Shown here piece by piece: positions 51,824 to 60,967 of a stretch of DNA of 64,000 nucleotides (position 1 is the stretch's first letter; the number at the start of each line of letters is the position of its first letter). The stretch spans positions 1-64,000 of the forward strand of contig NZ_AWZU01000035.1 of assembly GCF_000472385.1 (NCBI RefSeq). Reading direction: 5' to 3'. This stretch comes from Bradyrhizobium sp. ARR65. Lineage in GTDB: Bacteria; Pseudomonadota; Alphaproteobacteria; Rhizobiales; Xanthobacteraceae. Under the pieces are notes generated by a model. It was not told the DNA's origin. It saw nothing but the letters and a program-made list of their open reading frames with translations, and searched no databases. The translations under genes and the position numbers were made by a program.

Positions 51824-52287
51824 TCCTTGCTCCCTGTCGCCTGCGCAGACCTTAAGACTTCGTTGGCCGAACCGATTGATCCGCATCAGCACGACAAGCG
51901 GCTGGGGCGCACGAGAGCTTCGACTGGCACGACGAAGGACTGGCCGTGGAACGGTGACCACGACCCGGCCGGCTGATGGATCATCCGCAGCATGAACCCG
52001 GAAAATGCGTGAGGTCGACCACGGCCGCGATCGATTTCAGCAGCTTCAGGGAGCGGCGCCAGATCCGACGCATAGCCAATCGATGAGCCAATATTGCATC
52101 AGCCGGCAGGTTCTCGACGGCGAGCGCCATTTATTTCTCCTTGTCGCCTGGCATCTTGGCGTGTCGGGCTGCGACACCTGGACGCCGATCCCTGTCTGCG
52201 TGCGTCGAAAGACCGGACTTTGCGCACCATCGCGCATAGCCACCCGACGCGCCTTGATCTGTCTCAAGTGAATGAAGGCGCGTCAGT
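51824..52287. other. 464-nt gap, nothing recognised
   Basis: No coding sequence with a ribosome site or family pattern was seen on either strand. No palindrome or repeat stands out. Confidence 0.35.
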
Positions 52288-53118
52288 TCAATAGTCGCCC
52301 GGATTGGCGATCATCGGCTCGGCGACGTTGACGGCGGTCAACTCGCTGGACGCAGTTTCGCTGAGAAACTTGTCGAGCGAAGCCTGGATCTTCCCCTTCA
52401 CGGAATCTGGCCCGCGATCGCTCAGGTCCGTGTGCAGCGCACCGGTGTTGATGATGTCGATCTTGTCCGCCTCGGCTTGCGCCGGCGTCGGCAGCACGCC
52501 GGGGTCGGTCTTGAAGTGCGGGTCCTTGGAGCGGAACGAAAGGATCTTTAGCTTGTTGCTGAGCACGAACGGCACTCGCAAATTATCGAGCGTGATCACC
52601 TTGGAGACCAGCTCGGGATGCTGCTTGGCGACGTACATCGAAACGTCACCCCCATTTGAGTGCCCCACCAATGTCAGGTGGGCATAGTCGGCGTTCGGCT
52701 GCAACTTCTGCAGTTCGCCAAGCACGAACAGGATGTTGGCCTCGCAGCGCAGGTAGACTCCGCGGCGGCCGACATAGGGCAGGCCGACCTTGGTCATCAG
52801 CGGCGGATCGCTCGGGAGGTCTTGCTGGATGCTGGCGACCAGATAGCCTCGGGCTGCAAAGACGTTGGCCAGGAAGGAGTACTCGGTGTTCTTGACGGTG
52901 TTGCCGTTGCTCACGACCGCGACCGGCAGCTTCCACAAGCCGTTGTCCGCCTTCATCTCGTAATCACGGCGCACCGCGAGGTCGACCGAAACGGGTCGTT
53001 GCCGCGTCGGATCGAACAGGTTCAAGGTCTCGTGCTTGATCGCCCACTTGCTGACAGCCACATACTCGCCGCCGGCGAGCAGGCAAAGGCAAGCCAGGCT
53101 GGCAATCGCCCTCTTCAT
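52288..53118 (-). CDS. Secreted alpha/beta hydrolase-like protein
   Basis: The 276-residue protein has an N-terminal signal (MKRAIASLACLCLLAGG) and an alpha/beta-hydrolase core with nucleophile elbow GHSNGGD (Ser near residue 154). The VVSNGNTVKNTEYSFLANVF region precedes it. A His in INTGALHTDLSD is a candidate third residue. The substrate is unknown. It is a single gene bordered by large non-coding gaps. Confidence 0.72.
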   Translation of the reverse strand: MKRAIASLACLCLLAGGEYVAVSKWAIKHETLNLFDPTRQRPVSVDLAVRRDYEMKADNGLWKLPVAVVSNGNTVKNTEYSFLANVFAARGYLVASIQQDLPSDPPLMTKVGLPYVGRRGVYLRCEANILFVLGELQKLQPNADYAHLTLVGHSNGGDVSMYVAKQHPELVSKVITLDNLRVPFVLSNKLKILSFRSKDPHFKTDPGVLPTPAQAEADKIDIINTGALHTDLSDRGPDSVKGKIQASLDKFLSETASSELTAVNVAEPMIANPGDY

Positions 53119-53684
53119 CGTTTTTCCACCCCAATCACATTTGATTCAAGACATGGTGAGGGAACGCATATAAAGCCGCGATCGGCAGGGACGTCGAATA
53201 TTAAATTTCCGCAACCGTTCGGAGCTTTGGAGGGGCGGATGGAACCCGCGCCCGGCAGGGAAGGGAACCCGCAACATCAACAGCAACGCTTTTGAAGGGC
53301 CTCCGCCAGCAGATGGATGCGACGGGCCGGGTCCTTGATCGCGTCCACCGGTTCGATTCGCTACTTGCCGTTCTGCTGCATCGCTTCTGGTGGCGTCGCC
53401 GACGAGATCGCCGCAGGTCCTGGTCATCTCGGGTCCGGCCCGAGCATACATGCTGACATCGCGCACCTCTTCATACCGAACCTTCCGAACGCGAAGATAA
53501 GAAGCTGCGGTCATCATCCGCGCCAGCGAGCCGGCATCCCCACGGCTTTTGCATGATGCCGGTCAAGGCCAGACCCCACAAATAGCCCAAAATCGCACTT
53601 CCGAATTGGAGGATTTGAGGTGCCGCCGATGCAGACAATCGCCGCCGAATCTGCAAAAGAATACCTGCGCTAACGCTCTGACCG
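53119..53684. other. 566-nt gap upstream of opgC
   Basis: No gene of normal size is supported. A 17-codon frame from GTG at 53620 to a TAA at 53671-53673 has a GGAGG site 8 nt upstream and ends 11 nt before opgC; it could be a leader peptide but is too short to call. Otherwise nothing is recognised. Confidence 0.35.
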
Positions 53685-54854
53685 ATGGGGCTCATCGAGG
53701 TCGTGACCGATCGCCCGCAGTCACCAAGAAAATTCCCTGTCGTTCGTTACGATCATGATCACCGTGACCTGCGGCTGGATGCCTGTCGCGGGCTGGCGCT
53801 GTGGTTCATTTTCATCGACCACATTCCGGACAATGCGCTGAGTTGGCTGACGCTGCGAAACTACGGCTTCAGCGACGCCAGCGAAGTGTTCGTCTTCGTA
53901 TCGGGCTATACCTGCATGCTCGCTTATGGCGGCGCGTTCTGCGAGCAGGGCTGGCGCACCATTGCGGTGCGGGCGCTGCGGCGCGCCTGGGAGATCTATG
54001 CCGCCTTCCTGCTTCTCGTGCTGTTCTACGTCGCCCTGGTGTGGATAATCGGTAATGGCCAACGCTTTGTCGACGATACCAACACGGGGTTCTTTTTTCG
54101 GCAGCCCGGTCCGGCCATCGCGCACACCATCGGCCTGCAATTCGCGCCTGTCGATACCGACATCCTGCTGACTTTCGTCATTCTGCACGCGATTTTTCCG
54201 GGGCTATTTTGGATCCTGATACATGGTCCGCGCCTTACGCTCGCGCTTTCGCTTCTGCTTTACCTGATGGTGCAGATGTTCGATTGGCATGTGCCGGCGT
54301 GGCCGAGCGGAGAGATTTATTTCAATCCGCTCGCGTGGCAGTTCCTGTTCGTCATCGGCGCCTGGTACTCCTTCGAGAATGCGGCACATCTGCGCCCGAT
54401 CATCCGGTCGCGGACAGTGTTCCTGCTCGCCGTCGCCTATCTTGCCTGCAGCCTGATCGTGGCCTTGAGCTGGCAGTTCAAGTCGCTGGAATGGTTCATC
54501 CCCGAGCAAGTCGCGAAGCTGATCTACCCGATCGACAAGAGCCATTTGGCGCCGCTCCGGCTTTTGCATTTCTTGTCGCTTGCTCTTGTTGTCTCGCGCC
54601 TGACGCCGCCGGAGTGGCATGGCCTGATCAGGCCGCTGATGATCGCCATGATCCGCTGCGGCGAAAACTCGTTGTCGATCTATGGTCTCGGTGTTTTGCT
54701 GGCCTTTATCGCCCGCGTAATCCTGGTGGACGTCTCGTCGACGTTTGCAATGCAGCTTGCCGTAAGCCTCGCCGGGATTGCGATTATGATCGTTGCGGCC
54801 ACAGTGTTGACTTGGGAGTCCAGGATCGACCGGCGGGGGCCCAAGCTGTTTTGA
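53685..54854 (+). CDS. opgC: OpgC-type membrane acyltransferase
   Basis: OpgC adds succinyl groups to periplasmic glucans. The 389-residue protein has about ten spans and the family signature LRLDACRGLALWFIFIDHIP near residue 30, then YGFSDASEVFVFVSGYTCML. These are the conserved His/Asp and Ser-rich regions of OpgC. The ATG at 53685 has no strong site, and a tiny frame ends 11 nt before it. Cyclic glucan modification matters for rhizobial envelope function. Confidence 0.9.
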   Translation: MGLIEVVTDRPQSPRKFPVVRYDHDHRDLRLDACRGLALWFIFIDHIPDNALSWLTLRNYGFSDASEVFVFVSGYTCMLAYGGAFCEQGWRTIAVRALRRAWEIYAAFLLLVLFYVALVWIIGNGQRFVDDTNTGFFFRQPGPAIAHTIGLQFAPVDTDILLTFVILHAIFPGLFWILIHGPRLTLALSLLLYLMVQMFDWHVPAWPSGEIYFNPLAWQFLFVIGAWYSFENAAHLRPIIRSRTVFLLAVAYLACSLIVALSWQFKSLEWFIPEQVAKLIYPIDKSHLAPLRLLHFLSLALVVSRLTPPEWHGLIRPLMIAMIRCGENSLSIYGLGVLLAFIARVILVDVSSTFAMQLAVSLAGIAIMIVAATVLTWESRIDRRGPKLF

Positions 54855-54885
54855 GGCCTTCGTTCAGCACCGACTTGCAGGGCAT

Positions 54886-55143
54886 TCAATGCCGGCGCGC
54901 CAGCATGGCGCCCAGCAGAAACGCGGCGAACAGGCTGGTCAATGGAGCCTCGCGGGTGGCCTGGCGAAGCGCCGGAATCACTCGCCCCGATTGCGCGTCC
55001 GAAAGCGTCACGCGCAGCCGCTCGACCGCAGCTTTCAACCCGGCGGTGGCCTCACCGATCGAGCGGGATACGTCGGTTGCAGCATCCATGGCGCGTTCGG
55101 CCATACCTGGTTGCTGCGCCGGATGCGACGTCTCGATATCCAC
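54886..55143 (-). CDS. Small membrane protein with C-terminal hydrophobic anchor
   Basis: The 85-residue protein starts at GTG 55143 (CGAGGATG upstream) or ATG 55104. It has an amphipathic helix (MDAATDVSRSIGEATAGLKA) and a hydrophobic C terminus (PLTSLFAAFLLGAMLARRH), like DUF883/ElaB-type ribosome- or membrane-associated proteins. Function unknown. Confidence 0.6.
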   Translation of the reverse strand: MDIETSHPAQQPGMAERAMDAATDVSRSIGEATAGLKAAVERLRVTLSDAQSGRVIPALRQATREAPLTSLFAAFLLGAMLARRH

Positions 55144-55179
55144 TTGCTTGCATCCTCGCAAATGTGGTCGAGAGGCAGC

Positions 55180-55246
55180 CGACCTTTGGCTATCCGCGCG
55201 AGCGCTTGCTTTGAACAGCGGGTCCAACGACCTTTGGCTATCCGCG
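55180..55246. repeat. Two 19-bp direct repeats
   Basis: The 19-mer CGACCTTTGGCTATCCGCG occurs at 55180-55198 and 55228-55246, 48 bp start to start. Only two copies are present. It lies upstream of the 54886-55143 gene and of the arginase gene. Confidence 0.8.
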
Positions 55247-55404
55247 ATGGGCGCCGTGGTGAACGGCGGATCGGCGGCCTCCCTGTAGCAAATGCGGATC
55301 GTCCAGATTTGTTCCCACAATGACGGGATGGCGAACAGACCGATGGAATCTCTGTTACCGTGAGCCGCTACAATATCCCGCCGCCTGATTGCAAAGGATA
55401 AGCC

Positions 55405-56382
55405 GTGACCGACGCGACTAAATCGGAACCGACGCAACGCATCGCATTGTTAGGGGCGCCTATCGACATGGGCGCCTCCCAGCGCGGCACATTGATGGGC
55501 CCGGCTGCGCTCCGTACGGCCGGCTTGTCGACCCTACTGGAGACCCTCGGATTCGATGTAACCGACTACGGTGATCTGTCGGTCTTCGGCATGGCCGATT
55601 TGGCCGACCCGCCACCGGAAAAGGCCAGGCACTACCGCGACATTCAGCGCTGGACGCGGCTGCTCAGCATGCGTGGCTACGAGATCGCCCAAACGGGAGC
55701 AATCCCGATCTTTCTCGGCGGCGATCATTCGCTGTCGATGGGCTCGGTGAATGCGATGGCGCGTTATTGGCGGGACGCGGGCCGGGCCATGTTCGTGCTC
55801 TGGCTGGATGCCCATGCGGATTACAACACGCCTGCCACGACGATCACGGCCAACATGCACGGAATGGCGGCTGCTTTCCTGTGTGGCGAAGAGGGGCTCG
55901 ACGGGCTCCTTGGCGACGAGGTGCGTGCCTCGATCGATCCGGATCGCCTGGAGCTATTCGGCACGCGCTCGATCGACAAACTGGAAAAGGACTTGATGCG
56001 CGATCGCCGCGTCTCCGTCGCCGACATGCGCCAGATCGACGAATTCGGGGTAGGGGTGCTCATCCGCCGCGTCATCGACAAGGTGCGTGCCGCCGATGGC
56101 GTGCTGCATGTCAGCTTCGATGTCGATTTTCTCGATCCGGCCGTCGCACCCGGCGTCGGTACCACGGTGCCGGGAGGGGCGACCTACCGTGAGGCGCACC
56201 TGATCATGGAAATGCTGCACGATTCCGGACTGGTCCGATCGGTCGACATCGTTGAGCTCAATCCGTTCCTCGACGAGCGTGGCCGCACCGCACGCACTGC
56301 GGTCGAACTGATCGGCAGCCTGTTCGGCCAGCAGATCACCGATCGGCCGACACCGAGCAACGCGATCGCGCAGGACAGTTAG
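55405..56382 (+). CDS. Arginase / ureohydrolase
   Basis: The 325-residue enzyme has the binuclear manganese site: GGDHS (His108), DAHAD (Asp135, His137, Asp139) and SFDVDFLDP (Asp239, Asp241), plus NMHGM. It converts arginine to ornithine and urea; the RocF-like length and pattern favour arginase over agmatinase, but guanidino substrates of relatives vary. The start is GTG at 55405 with AAGGAT upstream. It converges with the FAD monooxygenase gene, 4 nt apart. Confidence 0.9.
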   Translation: MTDATKSEPTQRIALLGAPIDMGASQRGTLMGPAALRTAGLSTLLETLGFDVTDYGDLSVFGMADLADPPPEKARHYRDIQRWTRLLSMRGYEIAQTGAIPIFLGGDHSLSMGSVNAMARYWRDAGRAMFVLWLDAHADYNTPATTITANMHGMAAAFLCGEEGLDGLLGDEVRASIDPDRLELFGTRSIDKLEKDLMRDRRVSVADMRQIDEFGVGVLIRRVIDKVRAADGVLHVSFDVDFLDPAVAPGVGTTVPGGATYREAHLIMEMLHDSGLVRSVDIVELNPFLDERGRTARTAVELIGSLFGQQITDRPTPSNAIAQDS

Positions 56383-56386
56383 GCGA

Positions 56387-57931
56387 TCACGCTGCCCGGT
56401 TCGACAACGATCCGGGTTGGATGCGCTGGTCGACAAAGTAGCGATCGAGCGCGGCCGCGGTTGCCTGCGGATCGGCCAACGCCACGTAGCTGTCGGGCCT
56501 GACGAGGTACAGCGCATCGCGCGCGAGGCCAGCCGCCTGATATTCTTCCCGCCAGTTGAACACGTGAAGTGGCAGGCCTTGCGTACTGCACCGCGCGGAG
56601 AGCTGGTTGCCCACCGAGCCATAGACGTGAACCTGCCACTCCATCCGTGCAAGTGGCTTGAAGTTGTCGAGGCCATCGTACGCCACCCAAGGCAAGCGAT
56701 CGCCGCCATGTACGTGGCCGGCGACACCGCGGCTCAAGGGGCCCTCGCGGTAATTAAGCATGACTTGGGACACGGTGCGGAACAGAAATTCGCGCACGAC
56801 TTCGAAATTGACCGCAAGCGGAAATACCACGGGGGCGATGCGCGTGCGCAAAATGTCGGCGACGCGGCCCTCAGCGGTGGCAAAGCTGAACACGCGATCG
56901 GTGGTCGCAACCAGCCGCCGCGCAAAGCCGATGCGCTCAAGTTCGTAGCTGTCGAGCAGCGTGTCAGGTGCCCGGCCGCGGAGCACGGCCGCCAATTTCC
57001 AGGCCAGATTGATCGCGTCGCCGATGCCGGTGTTCATGCCTTGACCGCCGGCCGGGCTGTGGATGTGCGCGGCATCGCCGACCAGGAAGGCGCGTCCCTT
57101 TCTGAAATGCTCCGTGACCCGGTGATGCACGTGGTAGGTCGAGAACCAGTTGACCTTGTCTACATGCACCTTGAGATGCGTAATGGCGCGGCCGCTGATG
57201 TCCTCGAATTTCAGGCTTTCCGCGCGTTCGGCGCGTTCGTCGCGTACCGTGCCGATCAGCCGCGCGCGGCCCCGTCCGGCCAGCGGAAAGACTGCAAGAA
57301 AATCGGCCTCGTCGAGATCAACATGCAGTTCGCCGTTCGCAGCCGGGCCCGAGGCCTCGACATCGGCGACATAGAAGACTTGCCGATAGGTGCCGCCCGG
57401 GAAGCCGGTCCCCAGACTCTCGCGCACCAGCGAGCGCGCGCCGTCGCAGCCGGCAATATAGCTTGCCTCGCAATCCTGTTCTTGGCCGTCGCTCCCACGC
57501 AGTCGGGCGATGACGCCGCTGTCAGCTTCGGTGAAGCGCAAGAGTTCGGTACGCCGCTCGACTGTGACGCCGAAATCCACGAGCCGCTCGATCAGGAGCC
57601 GCTCGTGCTGGTCCTGCGGAAAGATGTGCAGGAACGGGTAGGGCGTGAGCCCCGCGCCGACATTCTCGAACGGCAGACGAGCTGCCGCTTCGCCCTTCAC
57701 CCACAGATTGACCGCGGGCACCTTGTGGCCGCGCGCAATCACCGCATCGGCGAGGTCGAGTTGCTGGTATAGCTCGAGCGTGCGCGCCTGGACCGCGAGC
57801 GCGCGGGAGGTGGTCCCCGGTTCGGCCGTCTTGTCGATGATGCGGAGCTTGACGCCGAGCTTGGCGAGCCACAGGGCTAGCACCAGGCCCGTGGGGCCGG
57901 CGCCGACGATCAGAACTTCGGTTTGCGCCAT
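56387..57931 (-). CDS. FAD-dependent monooxygenase (PheA/TfdB-like)
   Basis: The 514-residue flavoprotein has the Rossmann GAGPTG (10-15), the DG motif in CDGARSLVRESLG and the GDAAHIHSPAGGQGMNTGIG motif (about 285-305). It matches aromatic-ring hydroxylases of the phenol/pentachlorophenol group. It is not the short HpxO urate hydroxylase. The ATG at 57931 has an AAGGAGG site. The substrate is unknown. Confidence 0.88.
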   Translation of the reverse strand: MAQTEVLIVGAGPTGLVLALWLAKLGVKLRIIDKTAEPGTTSRALAVQARTLELYQQLDLADAVIARGHKVPAVNLWVKGEAAARLPFENVGAGLTPYPFLHIFPQDQHERLLIERLVDFGVTVERRTELLRFTEADSGVIARLRGSDGQEQDCEASYIAGCDGARSLVRESLGTGFPGGTYRQVFYVADVEASGPAANGELHVDLDEADFLAVFPLAGRGRARLIGTVRDERAERAESLKFEDISGRAITHLKVHVDKVNWFSTYHVHHRVTEHFRKGRAFLVGDAAHIHSPAGGQGMNTGIGDAINLAWKLAAVLRGRAPDTLLDSYELERIGFARRLVATTDRVFSFATAEGRVADILRTRIAPVVFPLAVNFEVVREFLFRTVSQVMLNYREGPLSRGVAGHVHGGDRLPWVAYDGLDNFKPLARMEWQVHVYGSVGNQLSARCSTQGLPLHVFNWREEYQAAGLARDALYLVRPDSYVALADPQATAAALDRYFVDQRIQPGSLSNRAA

Positions 57932-58275
57932 CTCTGCCTCCTTGATTTTGCTGGCGAACGCAGCCGTTTTCATCGCGGTCCGCCAACCATCGCCCAAGCA
58001 TGGGGATTGCATCGACTGGCCGTCAATTCGACGGTTGAGCTTGCGTTCCGGACGACGCTTTTAGTTCCTGGATCTCGCACTTACTCGGAATCGGCGTTCT
58101 GTTCGCACCTGCGGCAAGTGCCGGTGCCATGCGATCACCAGAGGGAACTCTCGTGGCTCGATCACTATGTGGAATGGCCTTCGTCAAAATCGTGCTGTTT
58201 GGAGAAGTTTATGCGTGATTTGCCAATTGCCGATTGCATATGCTTGATTCAGCCGTTTCGCATGGAGAGCGCCGC
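57932..58275. other. 344-nt divergent intergenic region
   Basis: It separates the FAD monooxygenase from the sulfite dehydrogenase pair and must hold both promoters. I see no convincing operator, sigma-54 site or gene. Confidence 0.35.
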
Positions 58276-59562
58276 ATGACCGAACCGACCGATGCCGACA
58301 ACGATCTCGCCCAGACATCGCGCCGTCGTTTTCTGCATGGAGGCGTTGCGATCGGAGGGACGGCGCTAGCAGGCGGGCTTGTCGGCCGCGGTGATGCATT
58401 GGCTGCCGAAGGCGACAATCTACCGCCCAATGTGCCGGAATGGATGAGGGTGCCCGGCGATCCCATGGGAAGCCAGCCCTACGGGACGCCATCGCCATTC
58501 GAAAAGAATGTGGTGAAGAACATCTCGAAAAACCTGCCGCAATATCTGTCGGCTTCGGGCCGCACGCCGCTGCAGGATCTTGACGGCATCATCACCCCGA
58601 ATGGGCTGTTCTACGAGCGCCACCACGGCGGCGTTCCCACCATCGATCCCGCGCAGCATCGTTTGATGCTGCACGGTCTCGTCGATCGCCCCATGGTTTT
58701 CACCATGGATGACATCAGGCGCTTCCCGTCGCAGTCGCGCATCCATTTCCTCGAATGCTCCGGCAATCCCGTGTACAAGAAGCCCTATGGCAAGACCGCA
58801 TCCGACCTTGTCGGCTTGTTGAGCTGCGCGGAATGGACCGGCGTCAGCTTAAAACTCGTGCTGCAGGAAGCGGGATTGCAGCCGGGCGCGAAATGGGTCG
58901 TTGCGGAAGGCGCCGATGCGGCCGCACTGACGCGCAGCATTCCGATCGAGAAATGCCTCGACGATGCCATGCTGGTGTACAGCCAGAATGGCGAGCGGTT
59001 GCGCCCGCAGCAAGGCTATCCACTGCGGCTGCTGCTGCCAGGTTTCGAAGGCAATATGAATGTGAAGTGGTTGCGGCGCCTGCACGTCACGGCGGAGCCG
59101 GCCTATTCGCGCGAGGAGACGTCGAAATACACCGATCTGATGCCGGACGGCTCGGCGCGTGAATTCACCTTCTACATGGAGGCGAAATCCATCATCACAC
59201 GCCCGTCCGGCGGCCAGCGGCTTGCGGCCAAGGGATTCCACGAGATCACCGGCATCGCGTGGAGCGGCCATGGCAAGATCAGGCAGGTCGATGTCTCGGT
59301 CGATGGCGGCGAGAACTGGCAGCAAGCGCAACTGCAGGAGCCGATCCTGACGCGAGCGCTCACGCGCTTTCGCCTACCCTGGCACTGGGACGGCTCGCCT
59401 GCCGTGATTCAGAGCCGCGCCATCGACGAAACGGGCTATGTGCAGCCGACTTTGGCCGAGCTGCTTGCTGTCCGGGGCGACAACTCTTTCTACCATAACA
59501 ACGCGATCTGGCCTTGGCATGTCGCTGCAGACGGCGAGGTGACCAATGCTGCCAATGCGTAG
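58276..59562 (+). CDS. soxC: Molybdenum sulfite dehydrogenase, SoxC type
   Basis: The 428-residue enzyme has a twin-arginine signal (TSRRRFLHGGVAIGG) and the sulfite-oxidase molybdenum Cys in FLECSGN (Cys161), then the dimerisation domain with HVTAEPAYSREETSKY. SoxC is the Mo subunit of sulfane dehydrogenase SoxCD in the periplasm, or of a stand-alone sulfite dehydrogenase. Its stop overlaps the cytochrome gene by 17 nt. No soxXAYZB are nearby. Confidence 0.88.
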   Translation: MTEPTDADNDLAQTSRRRFLHGGVAIGGTALAGGLVGRGDALAAEGDNLPPNVPEWMRVPGDPMGSQPYGTPSPFEKNVVKNISKNLPQYLSASGRTPLQDLDGIITPNGLFYERHHGGVPTIDPAQHRLMLHGLVDRPMVFTMDDIRRFPSQSRIHFLECSGNPVYKKPYGKTASDLVGLLSCAEWTGVSLKLVLQEAGLQPGAKWVVAEGADAAALTRSIPIEKCLDDAMLVYSQNGERLRPQQGYPLRLLLPGFEGNMNVKWLRRLHVTAEPAYSREETSKYTDLMPDGSAREFTFYMEAKSIITRPSGGQRLAAKGFHEITGIAWSGHGKIRQVDVSVDGGENWQQAQLQEPILTRALTRFRLPWHWDGSPAVIQSRAIDETGYVQPTLAELLAVRGDNSFYHNNAIWPWHVAADGEVTNAANA

Positions 59563-60118
59563 GGTTCGCTTCACGTCGCTCCTGACACTCATGCTGGCGT
59601 GCGCGGCGCGCGCGGAGGCACAAGATCACTACGGGATCGGCCGCACGGCGACGCCCGCGGAAATTGCCGGTTGGAACATCGACATCGGAGCGCACGATGG
59701 CAGCGGCCTGCCGCCGGGCAGGGGCAGCGTGAGCCATGGACGCGAGGTGTTCGAGCAGCAATGTGCGGCCTGCCACGGCGACAAGGGCCAGGGCGGTGTC
59801 GGCGACAGGCTCGTCGGCGGCCAGGGGACGCTCGGCACGCCCAATCCGGTGCGCACCGTCGGCAGCTACTGGCCCTACGCGCCGACCCTGTTCGACTATA
59901 TCCGCCGCGCCATGCCCCAGAACGCGCCCCAATCGCTGAGCAATGACGACGTCTATGCGGTTTCCGCCTATATCCTCAATCTCAACGGTCTGCTGCCGGC
60001 CGATGCGACGCTCGACGCCAAGACGTTGGCCGCGATCAAAATGCCGAACCACGACCACTTCGTTGGGGATCCCAGGCCCGACGTAAAAAATCCCGACTGC
60101 ACGAGCAATTGCAAATGA
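59546..60118 (+). CDS. Periplasmic cytochrome c partner of SoxC (SoxD-like)
   Basis: The 190-residue protein has a signal peptide (RVRFTSLLTLMLACAARAEA), one heme site CAACH (73-77) and candidate Met ligands in IRRAMPQNAP. It overlaps soxC by 17 nt and so is its electron acceptor. It is shorter than the two-domain SoxD of Paracoccus and resembles only one cytochrome domain. The ATG at 59546 has a GAGGTGA site. Confidence 0.85.
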   Translation: MLPMRRVRFTSLLTLMLACAARAEAQDHYGIGRTATPAEIAGWNIDIGAHDGSGLPPGRGSVSHGREVFEQQCAACHGDKGQGGVGDRLVGGQGTLGTPNPVRTVGSYWPYAPTLFDYIRRAMPQNAPQSLSNDDVYAVSAYILNLNGLLPADATLDAKTLAAIKMPNHDHFVGDPRPDVKNPDCTSNCK

Positions 60119-60664
60119 TGAGCGCCACTCGTCTAGAAGTTTAAGTCCCGCCAGAGCATCTCGCGCAGGTCTTTAACGCCGACCTGCTTAGGAAGCCGCA
60201 CTCGGCAATGCCGAGCAGCAGGAAGCGGCCCGCTCACATCTTTTTCTTGCCGGATGTGACGAATTTCACATCTCGGCAGTAAGTCCAAGGAGTATCTTGC
60301 CGGAGAGTGAGGCATCCGGTGTGTTGGCTTATGCGGGCCGACGCCAAGATCATTTCGATGGAGATTTGAGATGGAGCTTGCTCGGCATGTCCATTGAATA
60401 GTGCCAAACGTGACGTTCGCAGCCACGATCTAGCGATTTTGCTCGGCTATTCGGCCGCAGCCATTCTGTTTTGACTGCAATTTATCACTTCGCAGGCTCG
60501 TCCGGAACGATGTCGGCCGATTTCGCCTCAATGGTCGCATTTCCATAAGACGCGTCGTTCTAACGAATCGAACAAAGCGAAACCGATTACGGTTGCGGGG
60601 CCCATCGCCGCTAATGGTGAGACCTCGAAAACAGCCTTTCTCTCGAAGAAGAGGATGGACAGCC
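60119..60664. other. 546-nt gap, nothing recognised
   Basis: Short open frames on both strands lack ribosome sites and family likeness. No terminator with a T-run was seen after the cytochrome gene. Confidence 0.35.
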
Positions 60665-60967
60665 ATGCTTGGTGAAGGTGATGACGCCGGTCACTGTTCC
60701 AGTGCATTCAATCTGAAGAAAATTGCCGAGGCGACCAGCGAGGAGCGGGCGACATATCGAAAATGGCTCCGCGGTGTGGTCGCCTTCTATTGCATGCTGC
60801 TGCTTGCGGTTTGTGCCATAGCATTTGCGACTTCGAATACAGGTCCGACGACGCAACTCGGCGATGCGATGGAGCACCATGCAAGCGTCAAGAACGGACC
60901 AGAACGCCTCGCCGCTAGCCCATCGGCCCAGCCGCCGTCGATGAGCGGCTATGCCTTCCGGCCATAA
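60665..60967 (+). CDS. Small single-span membrane protein
   Basis: The 100-residue protein has a charged N-terminal half (LKKIAEATSEERATYRKWLR) and one span (VVAFYCMLLLAVCAIAFATS), then a polar tail. The ATG at 60665 has a GAGGATGGAC site. Its last 19 nt overlap the end of the opposing enolase-superfamily gene. Function unknown. Confidence 0.55.
   Translation: MLGEGDDAGHCSSAFNLKKIAEATSEERATYRKWLRGVVAFYCMLLLAVCAIAFATSNTGPTTQLGDAMEHHASVKNGPERLAASPSAQPPSMSGYAFRP

Noticed and set aside
55180..55246. Possible CRISPR array
   Set aside because: Only two repeats of 19 bp, no further copies, no cas genes.
56417..57772. 451-codon frame on the plus strand
   Set aside because: Antisense to the FAD monooxygenase.
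56387..57931. FAD-dependent urate hydroxylase (HpxO) to complete the ureide pathway
   Set aside because: Length (514 residues) and motifs match the phenol-hydroxylase group, and it lies more than 40 kb from the ureide genes.
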